Notes: generated by a model from the letters alone, not told the origin. A stretch of 64,000 nucleotides of DNA from an uncultured Clostridium sp. (GCA_945915475.1 CAMEFI010000014.1:1-64000); one strand, 5' to 3'. Shown: positions 8,526-17,671, numbered from the stretch's first letter. Made by a program: numbers and translations.

Positions 8526-9578
8526 ATGGGATTTACAGACGATATTAAAAATTTTTCAGAGAGGGTTTCTAATCTTAAAGATAGCATACATACTGAAGAG
8601 GCTACTAAAATGTCCTTAGTAATACCACTGTTTCAGCTTCTTGGTTATGATGTATTTAATCCTAAAGAATTTTGTCCAGAATACACGGCAGACGTTGGCA
8701 TTAAAAAAGGAGAAAAGGTTGATTACGCTATATTATTTGATGATACACCTTCCATTTTAATTGAGTGCAAGTCTTGTTCAGAATCGTTGGATAAACATGG
8801 TTCACAATTGTTCAGATACTTTGGTGCAACACCTGCTAAGTTTGGAATCTTGACGAATGGTATTGTATACAAATTTTATACAGATCTAGAGGAATCTAAT
8901 AAAATGGATTTAATTCCGTTTCTTGAGTTAAACCTCTTAAATCTTCAAAATTCACAAATAGTAGAACTTCAAAAATTCACCAAAGAAAATTTTGACAGTA
9001 CAACTATTTTTAGTACTGCTGAAGAATTGAAATATTCATCTCTAATTAAAGGTGTTATACAAAACGAAATAGAAAACCCATCTCCTGACTTTGTAAAGCT
9101 TCTTGTCTCAAATGTTTATGATGGTAAGAAAAATCAAGCCATTATGGATAAATTTACACCTATTGTAAAAAAAGCTTTTTCAGGATTAATCAATGAAAAA
9201 ATAAACCAAAAACTTTCATCCGCGCTTGATAATAACTTAGAAGATGAGGCAGCAATAACTAATGATGAGCCAGTTATTTCAGAATCTAAAATAGTGACAA
9301 CTGCTGAAGAAATTGAGGCATTTTATATTATTCGTGGAATTTTGGCAGGAACATGTAATATTGAAGATATTGTTTATCGTGATACAGAAAGCTATTTTGG
9401 CATTTTATATAATAACAATAATCGTAAGCCGATATGTCGTCTCAATCTGGATACAAAGGTTAAACAAATTCTTATCCCAGATGAAAACAAAAAATTTGAA
9501 CGCCATTACATTGATTCTTTAAATTCCCTTTATGATTTTAAGGATATTTTAACTGAGGTTGTTAAAAGATATCTATAA
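8526..9578 (+). CDS. Stand-alone HsdR N-terminal-domain (PD-(D/E)XK) protein
   Basis: 350 residues. Residues 20-150 match the type I restriction HsdR_N fold: EEATKMSLVIPLFQLLGYDV, then VDYAILFDD...ILIECKS, giving the D-x(n)-E-x-K nuclease motif, then FRYFGATPAKFGILTNG. There is no helicase region and no hsdM or hsdS nearby. A C-terminal alpha/beta region (residues 260-350) is conserved in similar proteins of prophage lysogeny modules. Likely a nuclease with a defence or superinfection role, but activity is unproven. ATG follows AGGAGGTATGGT. A well-formed terminator follows. Confidence 0.75.
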   Translation: MGFTDDIKNFSERVSNLKDSIHTEEATKMSLVIPLFQLLGYDVFNPKEFCPEYTADVGIKKGEKVDYAILFDDTPSILIECKSCSESLDKHGSQLFRYFGATPAKFGILTNGIVYKFYTDLEESNKMDLIPFLELNLLNLQNSQIVELQKFTKENFDSTTIFSTAEELKYSSLIKGVIQNEIENPSPDFVKLLVSNVYDGKKNQAIMDKFTPIVKKAFSGLINEKINQKLSSALDNNLEDEAAITNDEPVISESKIVTTAEEIEAFYIIRGILAGTCNIEDIVYRDTESYFGILYNNNNRKPICRLNLDTKVKQILIPDENKKFERHYIDSLNSLYDFKDILTEVVKRYL

Positions 9579-9606
9579 AATACCTATTTTAAAAAAATTA
9601 TAATTT

Positions 9607-9636
9607 GAGCTGCATGATCTCATGCAGCTCTTTCAT
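9607..9636 (+). terminator. Terminator after the HsdR_N gene
   Basis: An 11-base perfect stem GAGCTGCATGA / TCATGCAGCTC with a tiny loop, followed by TTTCATTTTA. Confidence 0.8.
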
Positions 9637-9665
9637 TTTATTATTTCAAAATAAAAGCATTTAAT

Positions 9666-9720
9666 TTTATGCGTATTATGTGCATTTCTTCCTTGACTTT
9701 ATGCGTATTGTGTGTATAAT
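9666..9720 (+). promoter_or_regulatory. hicAB promoter with direct-repeat operator
   Basis: TTGACT (9693-9698) and TATAAT (9715-9720), 16-base spacer. Two copies of a 17-base TTATGCGTATT(A/G)TGTG(C/T)A element start near 9667 and 9699; the second fills the spacer and reaches the -10 box. HicB antitoxins autoregulate, so this is the likely HicB site. Confidence 0.65.
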
Positions 9721-9741
9721 ATAATTATAAGGAGGTTGCAC

Positions 9742-9924
9742 ATGAGATTCAGAGAGATTGAGAAACTGATACTTCAAGATGGATGGGTTCACAAATCTCA
9801 AAGAGGTTCCCACCATCAGTACATCCACCCTACCAAACCCGGTAAGGTTACAATCCCGGAACATCCCGGTGACATCAATCCTACAACGATTAAATCAATT
9901 AAGAAACAGGCTGGTATCAAATAG
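9742..9924 (+). CDS. hicA: HicA mRNA-interferase toxin
   Basis: 60 residues with the compact dsRBD-like HicA fold: EIEKLILQDGWV, then RGSHHQYIHP carrying the catalytic His, then KVTIPEHPGDINPTTIKSIK. HicA cleaves mRNA and is neutralised by HicB. Start at 9742 is set by AAGGAGG at 9729-9735. It is followed after 21 bases by hicB in the usual toxin-first order. Full length for the family. Confidence 0.92.
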   Translation: MRFREIEKLILQDGWVHKSQRGSHHQYIHPTKPGKVTIPEHPGDINPTTIKSIKKQAGIK

Positions 9925-9945
9925 CCAGCCTGGAAGGAGGTTTTT

Positions 9946-10344
9946 ATGAAATTATTATATCCGGCAATTTTTACACCATTTGAAGACGGATCCGGAGGAT
10001 ACACTGTTGAATTTCCCGATTTACCAGGTTGTGTCTCTGAAGGTCAAGATTTGATAGATGCTATCGAAATGGGTACTGATGCCGCCTGTGGATGGATTCT
10101 TGATGAACTGGAAGATGGCAAGTCATTTCCAGGTCCATCTTCACAGTCTGACATTTCCACTAATGGCAAAGAGTTTGTTAATATGCTTGTATTGAATATC
10201 GATGCCTATTCAGCAAAATACGGTTCCCAAACCGTCCGTAAAAATATCACTCTTCCTGCATGGCTCAATACCTACGGTGAGAAAAATAATATCAATTTTT
10301 CCAAGGTTCTTACTGATGCATTGATGCAACATGCTTCCCATTAG
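9946..10344 (+). CDS. hicB: HicB antitoxin
   Basis: 132 residues. The N-terminal partial RNase-H-like domain is clear (FTPFEDGSGGYTVEFPDLPG, then SEGQDLIDAIEMGTDAACGW). The C-terminal 50 residues (KNITLPAWLNTYGEKNNINFS) look like a ribbon-helix-helix DNA-binding tail, which would bind the repeats upstream of hicA. GGAAGGAGG precedes the start. Stabilises the module in its host. Confidence 0.92.
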   Translation: MKLLYPAIFTPFEDGSGGYTVEFPDLPGCVSEGQDLIDAIEMGTDAACGWILDELEDGKSFPGPSSQSDISTNGKEFVNMLVLNIDAYSAKYGSQTVRKNITLPAWLNTYGEKNNINFSKVLTDALMQHASH

Positions 10345-10401
10345 TATTATTTCATAATTGTGCGATATCGCACACGTATGACAATGAAAGGATGTGATTC
10401 T

Positions 10402-11532
10402 ATGGCTCAATACAAACGTCGGAAAGACGGACGATACGAAACCAAGGTTGATAACGGTCGTGATGCTGAAACAGGACAACGTATCCGCATACCGGTATAT
10501 GGTTATTCTATCCAGGAACTGGAAGATAATAAAGCTGCTGTGCGTGATGCTCTCAATAAAGGCACCTACGCAAACGACCGTGGCTTTACAGTAGGAAAAT
10601 GGGTGCGTGAGTATGTGGAGGTCTACAAGGTTGGTTGTGCAGATAGTACCATCAATGATTGCAACAATATTATTAAGAATCACCTTGGCTGTATTGAAGA
10701 TATCCGTCTGCAGGACCTGAAAAAATCCGATGTCCAGAGATGCATCAACAACGCATCCCACTATTCTGACATTCCACGCCGAATCCGCTTACTTCTGAAT
10801 GAGTCATTAGAAGCGGCTATTGATGATGGTCTGATCTACAAGAATGTATGCCGTTCCGTAAAAATACCACAATCTCCCGCTGCTGATACCAGAGCTCTTA
10901 CGGATCTGGAACGGAATGCCATTCCAAAGATCGATTTTTCTCCAATGGAGAAAGCCTTTGTCTATCTCTTATGGTACACCGGTATGCGTCCGGAAGAAGC
11001 AAGAGGTCTTATGCTGTCCGATATCGATCTGCGACAGAGTATCATTTCCGTCAATCGAGTAGTTGTATATCCGGATAAGAACCAGCCTCAAATTCTTCCT
11101 CGCACCAAATCAGATGCCGGCATACGCACAATTCCAATCCTAAGCCCTCTCTCGTCCCCATTGAGAGATTTTATGAAAGAAGTTAAGGGTTTATACCTTT
11201 TTTCTAATGATAACGGAAATGTGATGTCATATAGCACGTATCGTAACTTTTGGAAGCGGATATATAACAAGATTAATGTTAAATTAGGTGGAACCAAAGA
11301 CCGAACGGTCAAAGGGCAAAAGATAAAAGGTATCAAAGCCACTGATCTGACACCTTATGTATTCCGGCACGAGTATGCTACCATCCTCTACTATTCCGGA
11401 ATCGATATTAAAGAAGCTGCAAGATTAATGGGCCATGAATCTACTAAACTGATTCTGGAAGTATATGCTGAACTGGATGCAAAGAAATCCAACTCAACAA
11501 GTAAACTGGAATCGTATTTGCAAAGTTATTAA
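10402..11532 (+). CDS. Tyrosine site-specific integrase
   Basis: 376 residues. An N-terminal arm-binding domain is followed by a SAM-like core-binding region (about 60-150) and a catalytic domain. Catalytic residues are visible: Arg in TGMRPEEARG, Lys in TKSDAGIRTIPI, the FRHEYAT motif, LMGH, and the nucleophile Tyr in EVYAELD. ATG at 10402 is preferred, preceded by AAAGGATGTGATTCT. Paired TGACGACCA repeats follow the gene, as expected for arm-type sites next to attP. It would mediate integration and excision of the 6.6-11.7 kb element. Confidence 0.92.
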   Translation: MAQYKRRKDGRYETKVDNGRDAETGQRIRIPVYGYSIQELEDNKAAVRDALNKGTYANDRGFTVGKWVREYVEVYKVGCADSTINDCNNIIKNHLGCIEDIRLQDLKKSDVQRCINNASHYSDIPRRIRLLLNESLEAAIDDGLIYKNVCRSVKIPQSPAADTRALTDLERNAIPKIDFSPMEKAFVYLLWYTGMRPEEARGLMLSDIDLRQSIISVNRVVVYPDKNQPQILPRTKSDAGIRTIPILSPLSSPLRDFMKEVKGLYLFSNDNGNVMSYSTYRNFWKRIYNKINVKLGGTKDRTVKGQKIKGIKATDLTPYVFRHEYATILYYSGIDIKEAARLMGHESTKLILEVYAELDAKKSNSTSKLESYLQSY

Positions 11533-11640
11533 CCATATACACAATCCTATAACGTCAAAGAGGAATACTTCCCACGACATTATTCTTTTGCATATTTTTA
11601 TAATTTTTATTGTATAATATTCAATTTTCTTCTTAAAATT

Positions 11641-11702
11641 TGACGACCATTTTGACGACCACAAGTCAAAAAAAGTGCCTCTGACGACCATTTTGACGAC
11701 CA
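11641..11702 (+). repeat. Paired integrase arm-type repeats (TGACGACCA x4)
   Basis: Copies start at 11641, 11653, 11682 and 11694. They form two pairs, each with 12-base spacing, 109 bases after the integrase stop. Equivalent paired repeats with other sequences follow the two other integrases of this window, supporting a role in integrase binding. Confidence 0.7.
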
Positions 11703-11735
11703 TAATTTGATTATATTTCATATTGTCCCGCAACA

Positions 11736-11780
11736 TAAAAATAAGCGCTAACCCTTATAAATAAAGGGCTAACGCTTATT
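11736..11780 (-). terminator. Terminator of tRNA-Thr
   Basis: On the minus strand AATAAGCGTTAGCCCTT pairs, with two mismatches, with AAGGGTTAGCGCTTATT, followed by TTTTTATG. It lies 9 bases beyond the tRNA 3' end. Confidence 0.8.
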
Positions 11781-11788
11781 CTCTCTAA

Positions 11789-11861
11789 AGCTAGCGACGG
11801 GAATCGAACCCGTGACCTCCTCACTACCAATGAGGTGCGCTACCGACTGTGCCACGCCAGC
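11789..11861 (-). tRNA. tRNA-Thr (anticodon GGT)
   Basis: Acceptor GCTGGCG pairs with CGCTAGC (one G-U pair). The D arm GCACAGTCGGTAGCGC, anticodon arm CCTCA-TTGGTAG-TGAGG with anticodon GGT, and T arm ACGGGTTCGATTCCCGT are all intact. Discriminator is U, and CCA is not encoded. Reads ACC and ACU codons. The terminator lies directly downstream, separating it from the integrase repeats. Confidence 0.95.
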
Positions 11862-11924
11862 TTGTCATGACGACTTATCTATCATAGCAAAATATTATAG
11901 GTTTGTAAAGTACTTTTTTGTATT

Positions 11925-12539
11925 TTATTTTCCAGGTTTCAGATAAAGTTTCTTGACTTTATCCCGAATTCTCTGAACGGCATTATCAATGGATTTGGTT
12001 GTCTTCCCAAGACGGTTTGCAATCTCCGTATACGACATGCCATCTAAATAAAGCGGCAGTATTTCTTTTTCCATTTTACTTAAGTGCGATTCTAAAAGCA
12101 TTTCTATCTGGGAAGCATTTTCCTGATCCAGAACAACATGTTCCGGATTGGAATTTCTGCCTGCTTCCAGATTATCGATCAATTCTTCCTCTTCTTCATT
12201 ATTTCTACTATAAAATGAAATATACGAATTCAGTGGGGAATGTTTCTTACGGTTTGATGCTTTGATTGCACTATATATCTGTCTGTCTACACAGATCTTG
12301 GCGAATGTATAAAAAGACGCATTACTCCCACTTTCATAATTCTGAATCGCTTTAAACAAGCCAATCATTCCCTCCTGGGATAAATCCTCTGTATCTGCTC
12401 CAATCAAATACAGGGTACGGATGGATTTCTTGACAAGAGGTGAATATTTTTTCAGCATATATTCAGTTGCATCCTGATTGCCATTTTGGGCAAGTCCGAC
12501 CACATTTTCATCGGTCATCATCTGGAATTGTGTATCCAT
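11925..12539 (-). CDS. sigH: RNA polymerase sigma factor, SigH (Spo0H) type
   Basis: 204 residues. Region 2 is clear (EYMLKKYSPLVKKSIRTLYL, then EDLSQEGMIGLFKAIQNYE and FYTFAKICVDRQIYSAIKAS) and region 4 is the HTH MSYTEIANRLGKTTKSIDNA. A position downstream of cysS-mrnC-rlmB is the classic context of Firmicute sigH, which directs stationary-phase and early sporulation transcription. The start at 12539 (MDTQFQMM) is favoured by GAGGATTGAG; a start at 12551 adds four residues and overlaps that site. Confidence 0.9.
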   Translation of the reverse strand: MDTQFQMMTDENVVGLAQNGNQDATEYMLKKYSPLVKKSIRTLYLIGADTEDLSQEGMIGLFKAIQNYESGSNASFYTFAKICVDRQIYSAIKASNRKKHSPLNSYISFYSRNNEEEEELIDNLEAGRNSNPEHVVLDQENASQIEMLLESHLSKMEKEILPLYLDGMSYTEIANRLGKTTKSIDNAVQRIRDKVKKLYLKPGK

Positions 12540-12551
12540 CTCAATCCTCAT

Positions 12552-13259
12552 TTATTCTACTGGTATATTATTGGCTTCCGGCTGGGCTATCACTTCCGTG
12601 GTTGCCTGCGTCGTTGCTTCTGTTGCGGCCGCTGTTGTTGCCTGGGTTGTTGCCGCTGTTGTCACCTGCGTTGTCAATTCTGTAGTTGCCTGCGTTGTTG
12701 CCGCCGTCGACTGGGTTGTTGCTTCCGTCGTCTTATTAGAATCAGAATCTGTCTGGGTTGTTTTCTTATCACTATTCACCTTGTTCGTAATCTCTTCAAT
12801 ACTCTCTTCTAAATTCTTTTTATCATCTTTGTTATCCGAAGTAGCCTGTGTCGTTGCCTCTGTTTCCTCTGTCCGGAACCATTTACTCTTCTCTGTTGTA
12901 TCTTCCTCAGTAATCTTTGCGTCATTCTTATTGGATCGGCTACCTCCCCCAACACTATTTACAATGAGTGTTATGAATCCCAAAAACAAACATGCAATTA
13001 CAATCACAAAAAGAATCATGAGAATTGTCTTTAACATATCCCGATTAGGCATAATCCCCTCATTATCCTTTTTTTTCCGTTGCTTGCCTTGTTGTTCTTG
13101 TGCCCGCTGTGTTCTTGATTTAGCAGCAGCAATCCTTTTTTCTTCTTTCAGCTGTAACCGTTGTTCTTCTTTTTCAAACTCTTCATCATACTCGTTCAAA
13201 TCAAAATCAACGATATCAAATTCCTCTGACTGACCAGACCCTTTTTTTCCATTATCCAT
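12552..13259 (-). CDS. Single-pass membrane protein with Thr/Ala-rich repeat tail
   Basis: 235 residues. An acidic and Lys/Arg-rich cytosolic N-terminus (1-75) is followed by one membrane segment (about 76-104, LKTILMILFVIVIACLFLGF). The rest is predicted outside, with a low-complexity Thr tail made of ATTQATT-like units (about 170-225). It occupies the place of the NYN-domain gene (yacP) in other Firmicutes. Function unknown; the Thr-rich stretch may be a cell-wall-spanning stalk. RBS is weak. The 13-base gap to sigH suggests cotranscription. Confidence 0.7.
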   Translation of the reverse strand: MDNGKKGSGQSEEFDIVDFDLNEYDEEFEKEEQRLQLKEEKRIAAAKSRTQRAQEQQGKQRKKKDNEGIMPNRDMLKTILMILFVIVIACLFLGFITLIVNSVGGGSRSNKNDAKITEEDTTEKSKWFRTEETEATTQATSDNKDDKKNLEESIEEITNKVNSDKKTTQTDSDSNKTTEATTQSTAATTQATTELTTQVTTAATTQATTAAATEATTQATTEVIAQPEANNIPVE

Positions 13260-13307
13260 AAAACAAGTTCCCTGCTTTCTAAATATTGTCTATTATTCCT
13301 TACCCAA

Positions 13308-14054
13308 TCATTTTTTCATATAACGCTGTCTTACAATCTCATATGCAAGTACACCTGCTGCCACCGATGCGTTCAGAGAATCAATATCTCCCTTCATTGG
13401 AATGGATGCAATGTAATCACACTTTTCTTTTACAAGACGGCTTACGCCATTACCTTCATTCCCTATCACCAGGCCAATCGGTCCAGTGAGATTATGACGA
13501 TACATAACCTCACCATCCATATCCGCACAAGCAAACCATATTCCTTTTTCTTTTAATTCATCTATAGTCTTTGCAATATTGGTCACTTTCGCAACTGGTG
13601 TATAATTGATTGCTCCTGCCGATGCTTTTACCACTGTTGCCGTAAGTCCCACCGCTCTTCTCTTTGGAATGATCACTCCATGGGCTCCACATAGATTAGC
13701 GGTACGAATGATTGCTCCTAAATTATGAGGATCTTCAATCTCGTCTAACACAAAAATAAACGGTTCTTCTCCCTTTTGCTTTGCAGCATCTAAAATATCT
13801 TCTACCGTTGCATAATCATAAGCTGCCGCCTGAGCGATGACTCCCTGATGTTTGCCGGTTTCTGACATCTGATCCAGTCGTTCTTTTGTTACATAATTGA
13901 CAATAGTATCCTGCTTTCTTGCAAGCGTTTTAATTGTATTTACGGCGCCATCATGACAACCGTCTAATACATATAATTTATCAATTGTCTTACCGGAACG
14001 AAATGCCTCTGTTACTGCATTTCTTCCTTCAATTGTATATTCCTCATATCTCAT
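13308..14054 (-). CDS. rlmB: 23S rRNA (guanosine-2251-2'-O)-methyltransferase
   Basis: 248-residue SPOUT (TrmH) methyltransferase. The N-terminal L30e-like substrate domain (1-75) starts EEYTIEGRNAVTEAF. SPOUT motifs follow: LDEIEDPHNLGAIIRTANLCG, then GLVIGNEGNGVSRLVKEKCD, then IPMKGDIDSLNASVAAGVLAYE. It methylates Gm2251 of 23S rRNA in the peptidyl-transferase region. In the usual cysS-mrnC-rlmB order, with GGGAGATAAC before the ATG. Confidence 0.92.
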   Translation of the reverse strand: MRYEEYTIEGRNAVTEAFRSGKTIDKLYVLDGCHDGAVNTIKTLARKQDTIVNYVTKERLDQMSETGKHQGVIAQAAAYDYATVEDILDAAKQKGEEPFIFVLDEIEDPHNLGAIIRTANLCGAHGVIIPKRRAVGLTATVVKASAGAINYTPVAKVTNIAKTIDELKEKGIWFACADMDGEVMYRHNLTGPIGLVIGNEGNGVSRLVKEKCDYIASIPMKGDIDSLNASVAAGVLAYEIVRQRYMKK

Positions 14055-14081
14055 GTTATCTCCCTTTCCAGCAGAAATCGC

Positions 14082-14540
14082 TTATCGGCAGTTCTCATCC
14101 ATATCCTTATGTCCGTCCAGACATGCAAGACTCATCTTCACCACATCTGTCAGTCGCTCAAAATCTTCTTTCAAATACAGATACCCAAGTAACGCCTCAA
14201 ATCCAGTGGCATTCCGATATTCCGACCGGGTTGCATTCTTTGCCTTTGTATAAGAATTGGCATTGCGTCCCCGTTTGAACACCTCGTATTCTTCCGGTGT
14301 CAACTGATCTTTAATGCCCTTAATCATCCTGGCCTGTGCCGGGGCACACACAATTCTGCTGACATCCTTATGGTACTTATTCACCTGCATATTCACCCGA
14401 CTTACTTCCATTGTCCGTATCATAATATCAAATACGCTATCCCCAATATATGCAAGTGCCAATGGAGAATATGTCTCTGGATTTGCATGTTCAATTTGAA
14501 AAACATCCTTAAAATACCGGAAATTATCTGTTTCACTCAT
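14082..14540 (-). CDS. mrnC: Mini-ribonuclease III
   Basis: 152 residues, only the RNase III catalytic domain and no dsRNA-binding domain. SPLALAYIGDSVFDIMIRT contains the signature with the catalytic Asp, and a second acidic cluster is in ATGFEALLGYLYL (conserved Glu). It matures 23S rRNA in Firmicutes. Located between cysS and rlmB with gaps of 23 and 27 bases, so the three are one transcript. Confidence 0.92.
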   Translation of the reverse strand: MSETDNFRYFKDVFQIEHANPETYSPLALAYIGDSVFDIMIRTMEVSRVNMQVNKYHKDVSRIVCAPAQARMIKGIKDQLTPEEYEVFKRGRNANSYTKAKNATRSEYRNATGFEALLGYLYLKEDFERLTDVVKMSLACLDGHKDMDENCR

Positions 14541-14563
14541 TCCTCTATATCCTTATCCGTTGT

Positions 14564-15982
14564 CTATGCTCGTTTCCATTTTACACCTTCTCTGGTATCC
14601 TCTAAAATGATTCCCTGTGCCGCTAACATATCCCGAATCTCATCTGCTCTGGCAAAGTTCTTAGCCTTTCTTGCCATCTGGCGCTCTTCGATCAAAGCCT
14701 CAATATCGCTGTCTAATATCTCTTTCTCCACCTTCGCTATGATTCCTAATACATCACAAAGTTTGCAGATGGTATCACATGCCTTGACCACTAATTCTTT
14801 GGCATTGTCCGCTGAAATATTGGAGTTGGTAAACTTCACAAGTTCAAAAATGGACGAAATGGCATCCGCCGTATTCAGATCATCTTCCATTGCCTGTTCA
14901 AACTTTGTCACATACTCCTGTAATCTGGCTGCCAATGTATTCTCTTCCTCTGTCAAATCGCGATCTACAGCAGCTTCTTTCATATCCTCTAAACGGGATA
15001 CCGCATTTAAAATACGCTCTAAAGATGCTTTTGCAGATTCCACTAACGTATCTGAAAAATTCAAAGGACTTCTGTAATGGGCACTCAGAATAAAGAATCG
15101 AATCACCTGTAATGGATACTTCTTACCAATGTCCCGAATTGTAAAGAAATTACCAAGAGATTTTGACATTTTCTCACCATCAATCTTCAAGAATCCATTA
15201 TGCATCCAGTATCTCGCAAACTCTACGTCATTAGCCGCTTCACTCTGTGCAATCTCATTCTCATGATGAGGAAAAATCAGATCCTCTCCACCAGCATGGA
15301 TATCAATGATATCTCCAATATATTTTTTGGACATCACAGAACATTCCAGATGCCAGCCCGGTCTTCCTTCTCCCCATGGAGACGGCCAGGATGGTTCCCC
15401 TTCCTTCTTTGGTTTCCAGAGTACAAAATCTAAGAAATCCTCTTTTTCATCCTCACCGGAAACCTTAAGCTGATGCTTTTCATCTCTGTGCCCTGCCTCT
15501 AAATCATCAATATTTTTCTTAGAGAGTTTGCCATATCCCGGAAAACTTCTGGTGCGGAAATATACCGTTCCATTCACCTCATAGGCATGCCCTTTTTCAA
15601 TCAGGACCTTAATCATATCGATCATATCCGGAATCTCTTCCGTTGCTTTCGGATGGGTTGTTGCTTCCATCACATTCAGATCATGCATATCTTTTTTCAC
15701 TTCTTCAATATATCGTTCTGAAATCTCAGAAGATGTAACTCCCTCTTCGATTGCACGTTTAATAATCTTATCATCCACATCCGTAAAATTTGATACATAG
15801 TTCACATCATATCCCTTATATAACAGATATCTTCGAAGCGTATCAAATACGATCATAGGGCGCGCATTGCCGATATGAATATAATCATATACCGTGGGAC
15901 CACACACATAGATTCCCACCTTATTCTCATGAATTGGAACAAATTCTTCTTTTCTTCTTGTCATTGTATTGTAAATCTTCAT
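14564..15982 (-). CDS. cysS: Cysteine--tRNA ligase
   Basis: 472-residue class I synthetase charging tRNA-Cys. CGPTVYDYIHIGNARP has the zinc-ligand Cys and HIGH motif; ECSVMSKKY and HAGGEDLIFPHHENEIAQS are typical; EKMSKSLGNFF is the KMSKS loop. The C-terminal DALR-type helical domain is complete. Normal length. No T-box leader is visible in the 100 bases upstream, only AAGGAATTGAG at the ribosome site. Confidence 0.96.
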   Translation of the reverse strand: MKIYNTMTRRKEEFVPIHENKVGIYVCGPTVYDYIHIGNARPMIVFDTLRRYLLYKGYDVNYVSNFTDVDDKIIKRAIEEGVTSSEISERYIEEVKKDMHDLNVMEATTHPKATEEIPDMIDMIKVLIEKGHAYEVNGTVYFRTRSFPGYGKLSKKNIDDLEAGHRDEKHQLKVSGEDEKEDFLDFVLWKPKKEGEPSWPSPWGEGRPGWHLECSVMSKKYIGDIIDIHAGGEDLIFPHHENEIAQSEAANDVEFARYWMHNGFLKIDGEKMSKSLGNFFTIRDIGKKYPLQVIRFFILSAHYRSPLNFSDTLVESAKASLERILNAVSRLEDMKEAAVDRDLTEEENTLAARLQEYVTKFEQAMEDDLNTADAISSIFELVKFTNSNISADNAKELVVKACDTICKLCDVLGIIAKVEKEILDSDIEALIEERQMARKAKNFARADEIRDMLAAQGIILEDTREGVKWKRA

Positions 15983-16082
15983 ATTCTCAATTCCTTCCCC
16001 GGGAGTTCTCCCGATGTAATATATTAAGACATCACATCTTTCAATAGTATATTTTTAACCGTTTCATTTGTCAACAAACTTC

Positions 16083-17192
16083 CTATACAACTTCTGCCCA
16101 AAATGTTGAATAATTAAATATATTCTCTGTCCCTAACACTTTATCCGTCAGTTCCTCTATGGTTAATTCACAATATTCCTCTTTCGTGCAACCTGTACCT
16201 GTTTCAATCCTTTTCCATCCGTCCCTTTCAGAATAATACCCTGTATTGCCGGGGAGAATATCATCCTGAATATACAAACCTGCTTTATCCCCTGCCAGAC
16301 GTTTACACGCATCTTCAAACAACTGCATAAACGCCGACACATTCGTAATACGGATCATATATGGAAATGTCTGCATCCACCGGATGGGACCGGAATAAAA
16401 TCCAGAAACCGCTTTCATAAATGCATCCGGTATTGTCCAAACTGTCTGCTCCACACAAAGGGTATTTTCATCCATCGCATAAGCAAAATAACCAATCACG
16501 TTGTGCATCTCATCAAAACAGAACACCACATTTCCACCCTGACACGCTTTTTCTTTATATAACAGGTTAAAATACTCTTCATCCCGTACCGCTGAAATTG
16601 TGTGTTCTTTTGCTGCCTGCACATCCATCTTCTCAAAAATCTGCAATACTATGTCCTTAGGAAAATCCCGAAACAACATCTCATAGGTATAGTAAGACAT
16701 CGTTTTGTCATTCCATCCTTTCGCAATATTGCCGGTTAACAGGCATTCCTGTTCCTTAGATACACTCACGAAATCAAAGGGTTCATAATACCGAACATCT
16801 GCCGGCATCAGATATGTGAAGGGTTCTTTTGCTTTCCACATATCCTGCAGCGCCTGCTTCATAAGTCCTGCCATCACTCCCTGCCTTCTGTAGCTGCTCC
16901 TCGTTCCCACTCCCACAATATAATGTAATAAAATCCTGGAACCATTTACATGACACAGATAGGGATTTACATGCAACATCCCTTTCTCTCCATTGAAATA
17001 CACCCGATTTTTTGGATAAATCGTTTTAAAATAAAAATCTTCATAAACATCCGGATCCTGAAAACAATGTTTCCAAAGAGATCGTGCCACACGCTGCTCA
17101 TCCATATCACACCTGACTCCCGGAACATCCACTACAGCCATTGCATTTACGATCTGTTTCTCCCACCATTTTGTCATATTCATAATTTGCAA
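16083..17192 (-). CDS. GNAT N-acetyltransferase, Eis-like
   Basis: 369 residues. The N-terminal half contains the GNAT acetyl-CoA loop [23 protein letters not shown] with R-R-x-G, and [17 protein letters not shown] is typical of Eis-type enzymes. A second GNAT-like half and an SCP2-like C-terminal region follow. Substrate unknown. The 5' part overlaps the ispF reading frame by 86 bases; the real start could be the ATG giving [10 protein letters not shown], which reduces the overlap. Family assignment is good; start is uncertain. Confidence 0.8.
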   Translation of the reverse strand: MQIMNMTKWWEKQIVNAMAVVDVPGVRCDMDEQRVARSLWKHCFQDPDVYEDFYFKTIYPKNRVYFNGEKGMLHVNPYLCHVNGSRILLHYIVGVGTRSSYRRQGVMAGLMKQALQDMWKAKEPFTYLMPADVRYYEPFDFVSVSKEQECLLTGNIAKGWNDKTMSYYTYEMLFRDFPKDIVLQIFEKMDVQAAKEHTISAVRDEEYFNLLYKEKACQGGNVVFCFDEMHNVIGYFAYAMDENTLCVEQTVWTIPDAFMKAVSGFYSGPIRWMQTFPYMIRITNVSAFMQLFEDACKRLAGDKAGLYIQDDILPGNTGYYSERDGWKRIETGTGCTKEEYCELTIEELTDKVLGTENIFNYSTFWAEVV

Positions 17193-17661
17193 CTGTTTCC
17201 AACAGACAGATTGCCTGGGAACTGATTCCTTCTCCGCTTCCGGTAAATCCCAATCCCTCTTCCGTTGTTGCCTTGATATTCACCTGATTTTCAGATAATC
17301 CAAGTGCTTCCGCAATGGTTGTTACCATATCCGGAATAAATGCTGCCATTTTCGGACGTTGTGCAATGATCGTTGCATCAATATTGCTAATCAGATATTG
17401 TCTCTCATCCAGCAGCTTTTTCACATGTCGCAGTAATTCAATACTGTCAGCACCTTTATATTGTTCATCCGTATCCGGAAAATGCTTTCCAATATCTCCA
17501 AGGGCTGCCGCACCCAACAGCGCATCCATGACTGCATGTGTTAATACATCTGCATCAGAATGTCCCAACAATCCCTTTTCATATGGAATGTTCACCCCAC
17601 CAATAATCAACTTTCTTCCTTCCACTAGTTTGTGGACATCATATCCCATTCCTACCCGCAT
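17107..17661 (-). CDS. ispF: 2-C-methyl-D-erythritol 2,4-cyclodiphosphate synthase
   Basis: MEP isoprenoid pathway enzyme. GYDVHKL supplies two zinc ligands (Asp, His), [19 protein letters not shown] the third and the family signature, and [17 protein letters not shown] the C-terminal signature. The usual protein ends near residue 158. Here 26 extra residues follow (ANYEYDK... to [12 protein letters not shown]), Cys-rich and overlapping the next gene; the stop may have been lost by a frameshift. Homotrimeric and cytosolic. Confidence 0.93.
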   Translation of the reverse strand: MRVGMGYDVHKLVEGRKLIIGGVNIPYEKGLLGHSDADVLTHAVMDALLGAAALGDIGKHFPDTDEQYKGADSIELLRHVKKLLDERQYLISNIDATIIAQRPKMAAFIPDMVTTIAEALGLSENQVNIKATTEEGLGFTGSGEGISSQAICLLETVANYEYDKMVGETDRKCNGCSGCSGSQV

Positions 17662-17671
17662 CTTTAATCTC

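Larger units (their letters stand above)
6620..11735. mobile_element. Remnant integrated element with lysogeny-type module
   Basis: Contents are of prophage or small integrative-element type: HTH remnant, tiny genes, a divergent repressor with operators, an HsdR_N protein, hicAB, and a tyrosine integrase followed by paired repeats. No structural, replication or transfer genes are present. The right end must lie between the repeats (11702) and the terminator of tRNA-Thr (11740). The left end is obscured by the deletion into the M14 gene, and no matching direct repeat was found, so the limits are approximate. Confidence 0.6.

Noticed and set aside
11789-11861. tRNA-Thr 3' end as attachment site of the 6.6-11.7 kb element
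   Set aside because: The tRNA's own terminator lies between the tRNA and the integrase repeats, and no second copy of the tRNA 3' end was found to the left.
12478-13233. 251-residue plus-strand frame rich in Val/Cys/Ser
   Set aside because: Shadow of the Thr-rich repeat of the minus-strand membrane protein.
15983-16082. T-box leader upstream of cysS
   Set aside because: The 100-base gap contains only a short CGGGAGAACTCCCG hairpin and a ribosome site; no T-box sequence.
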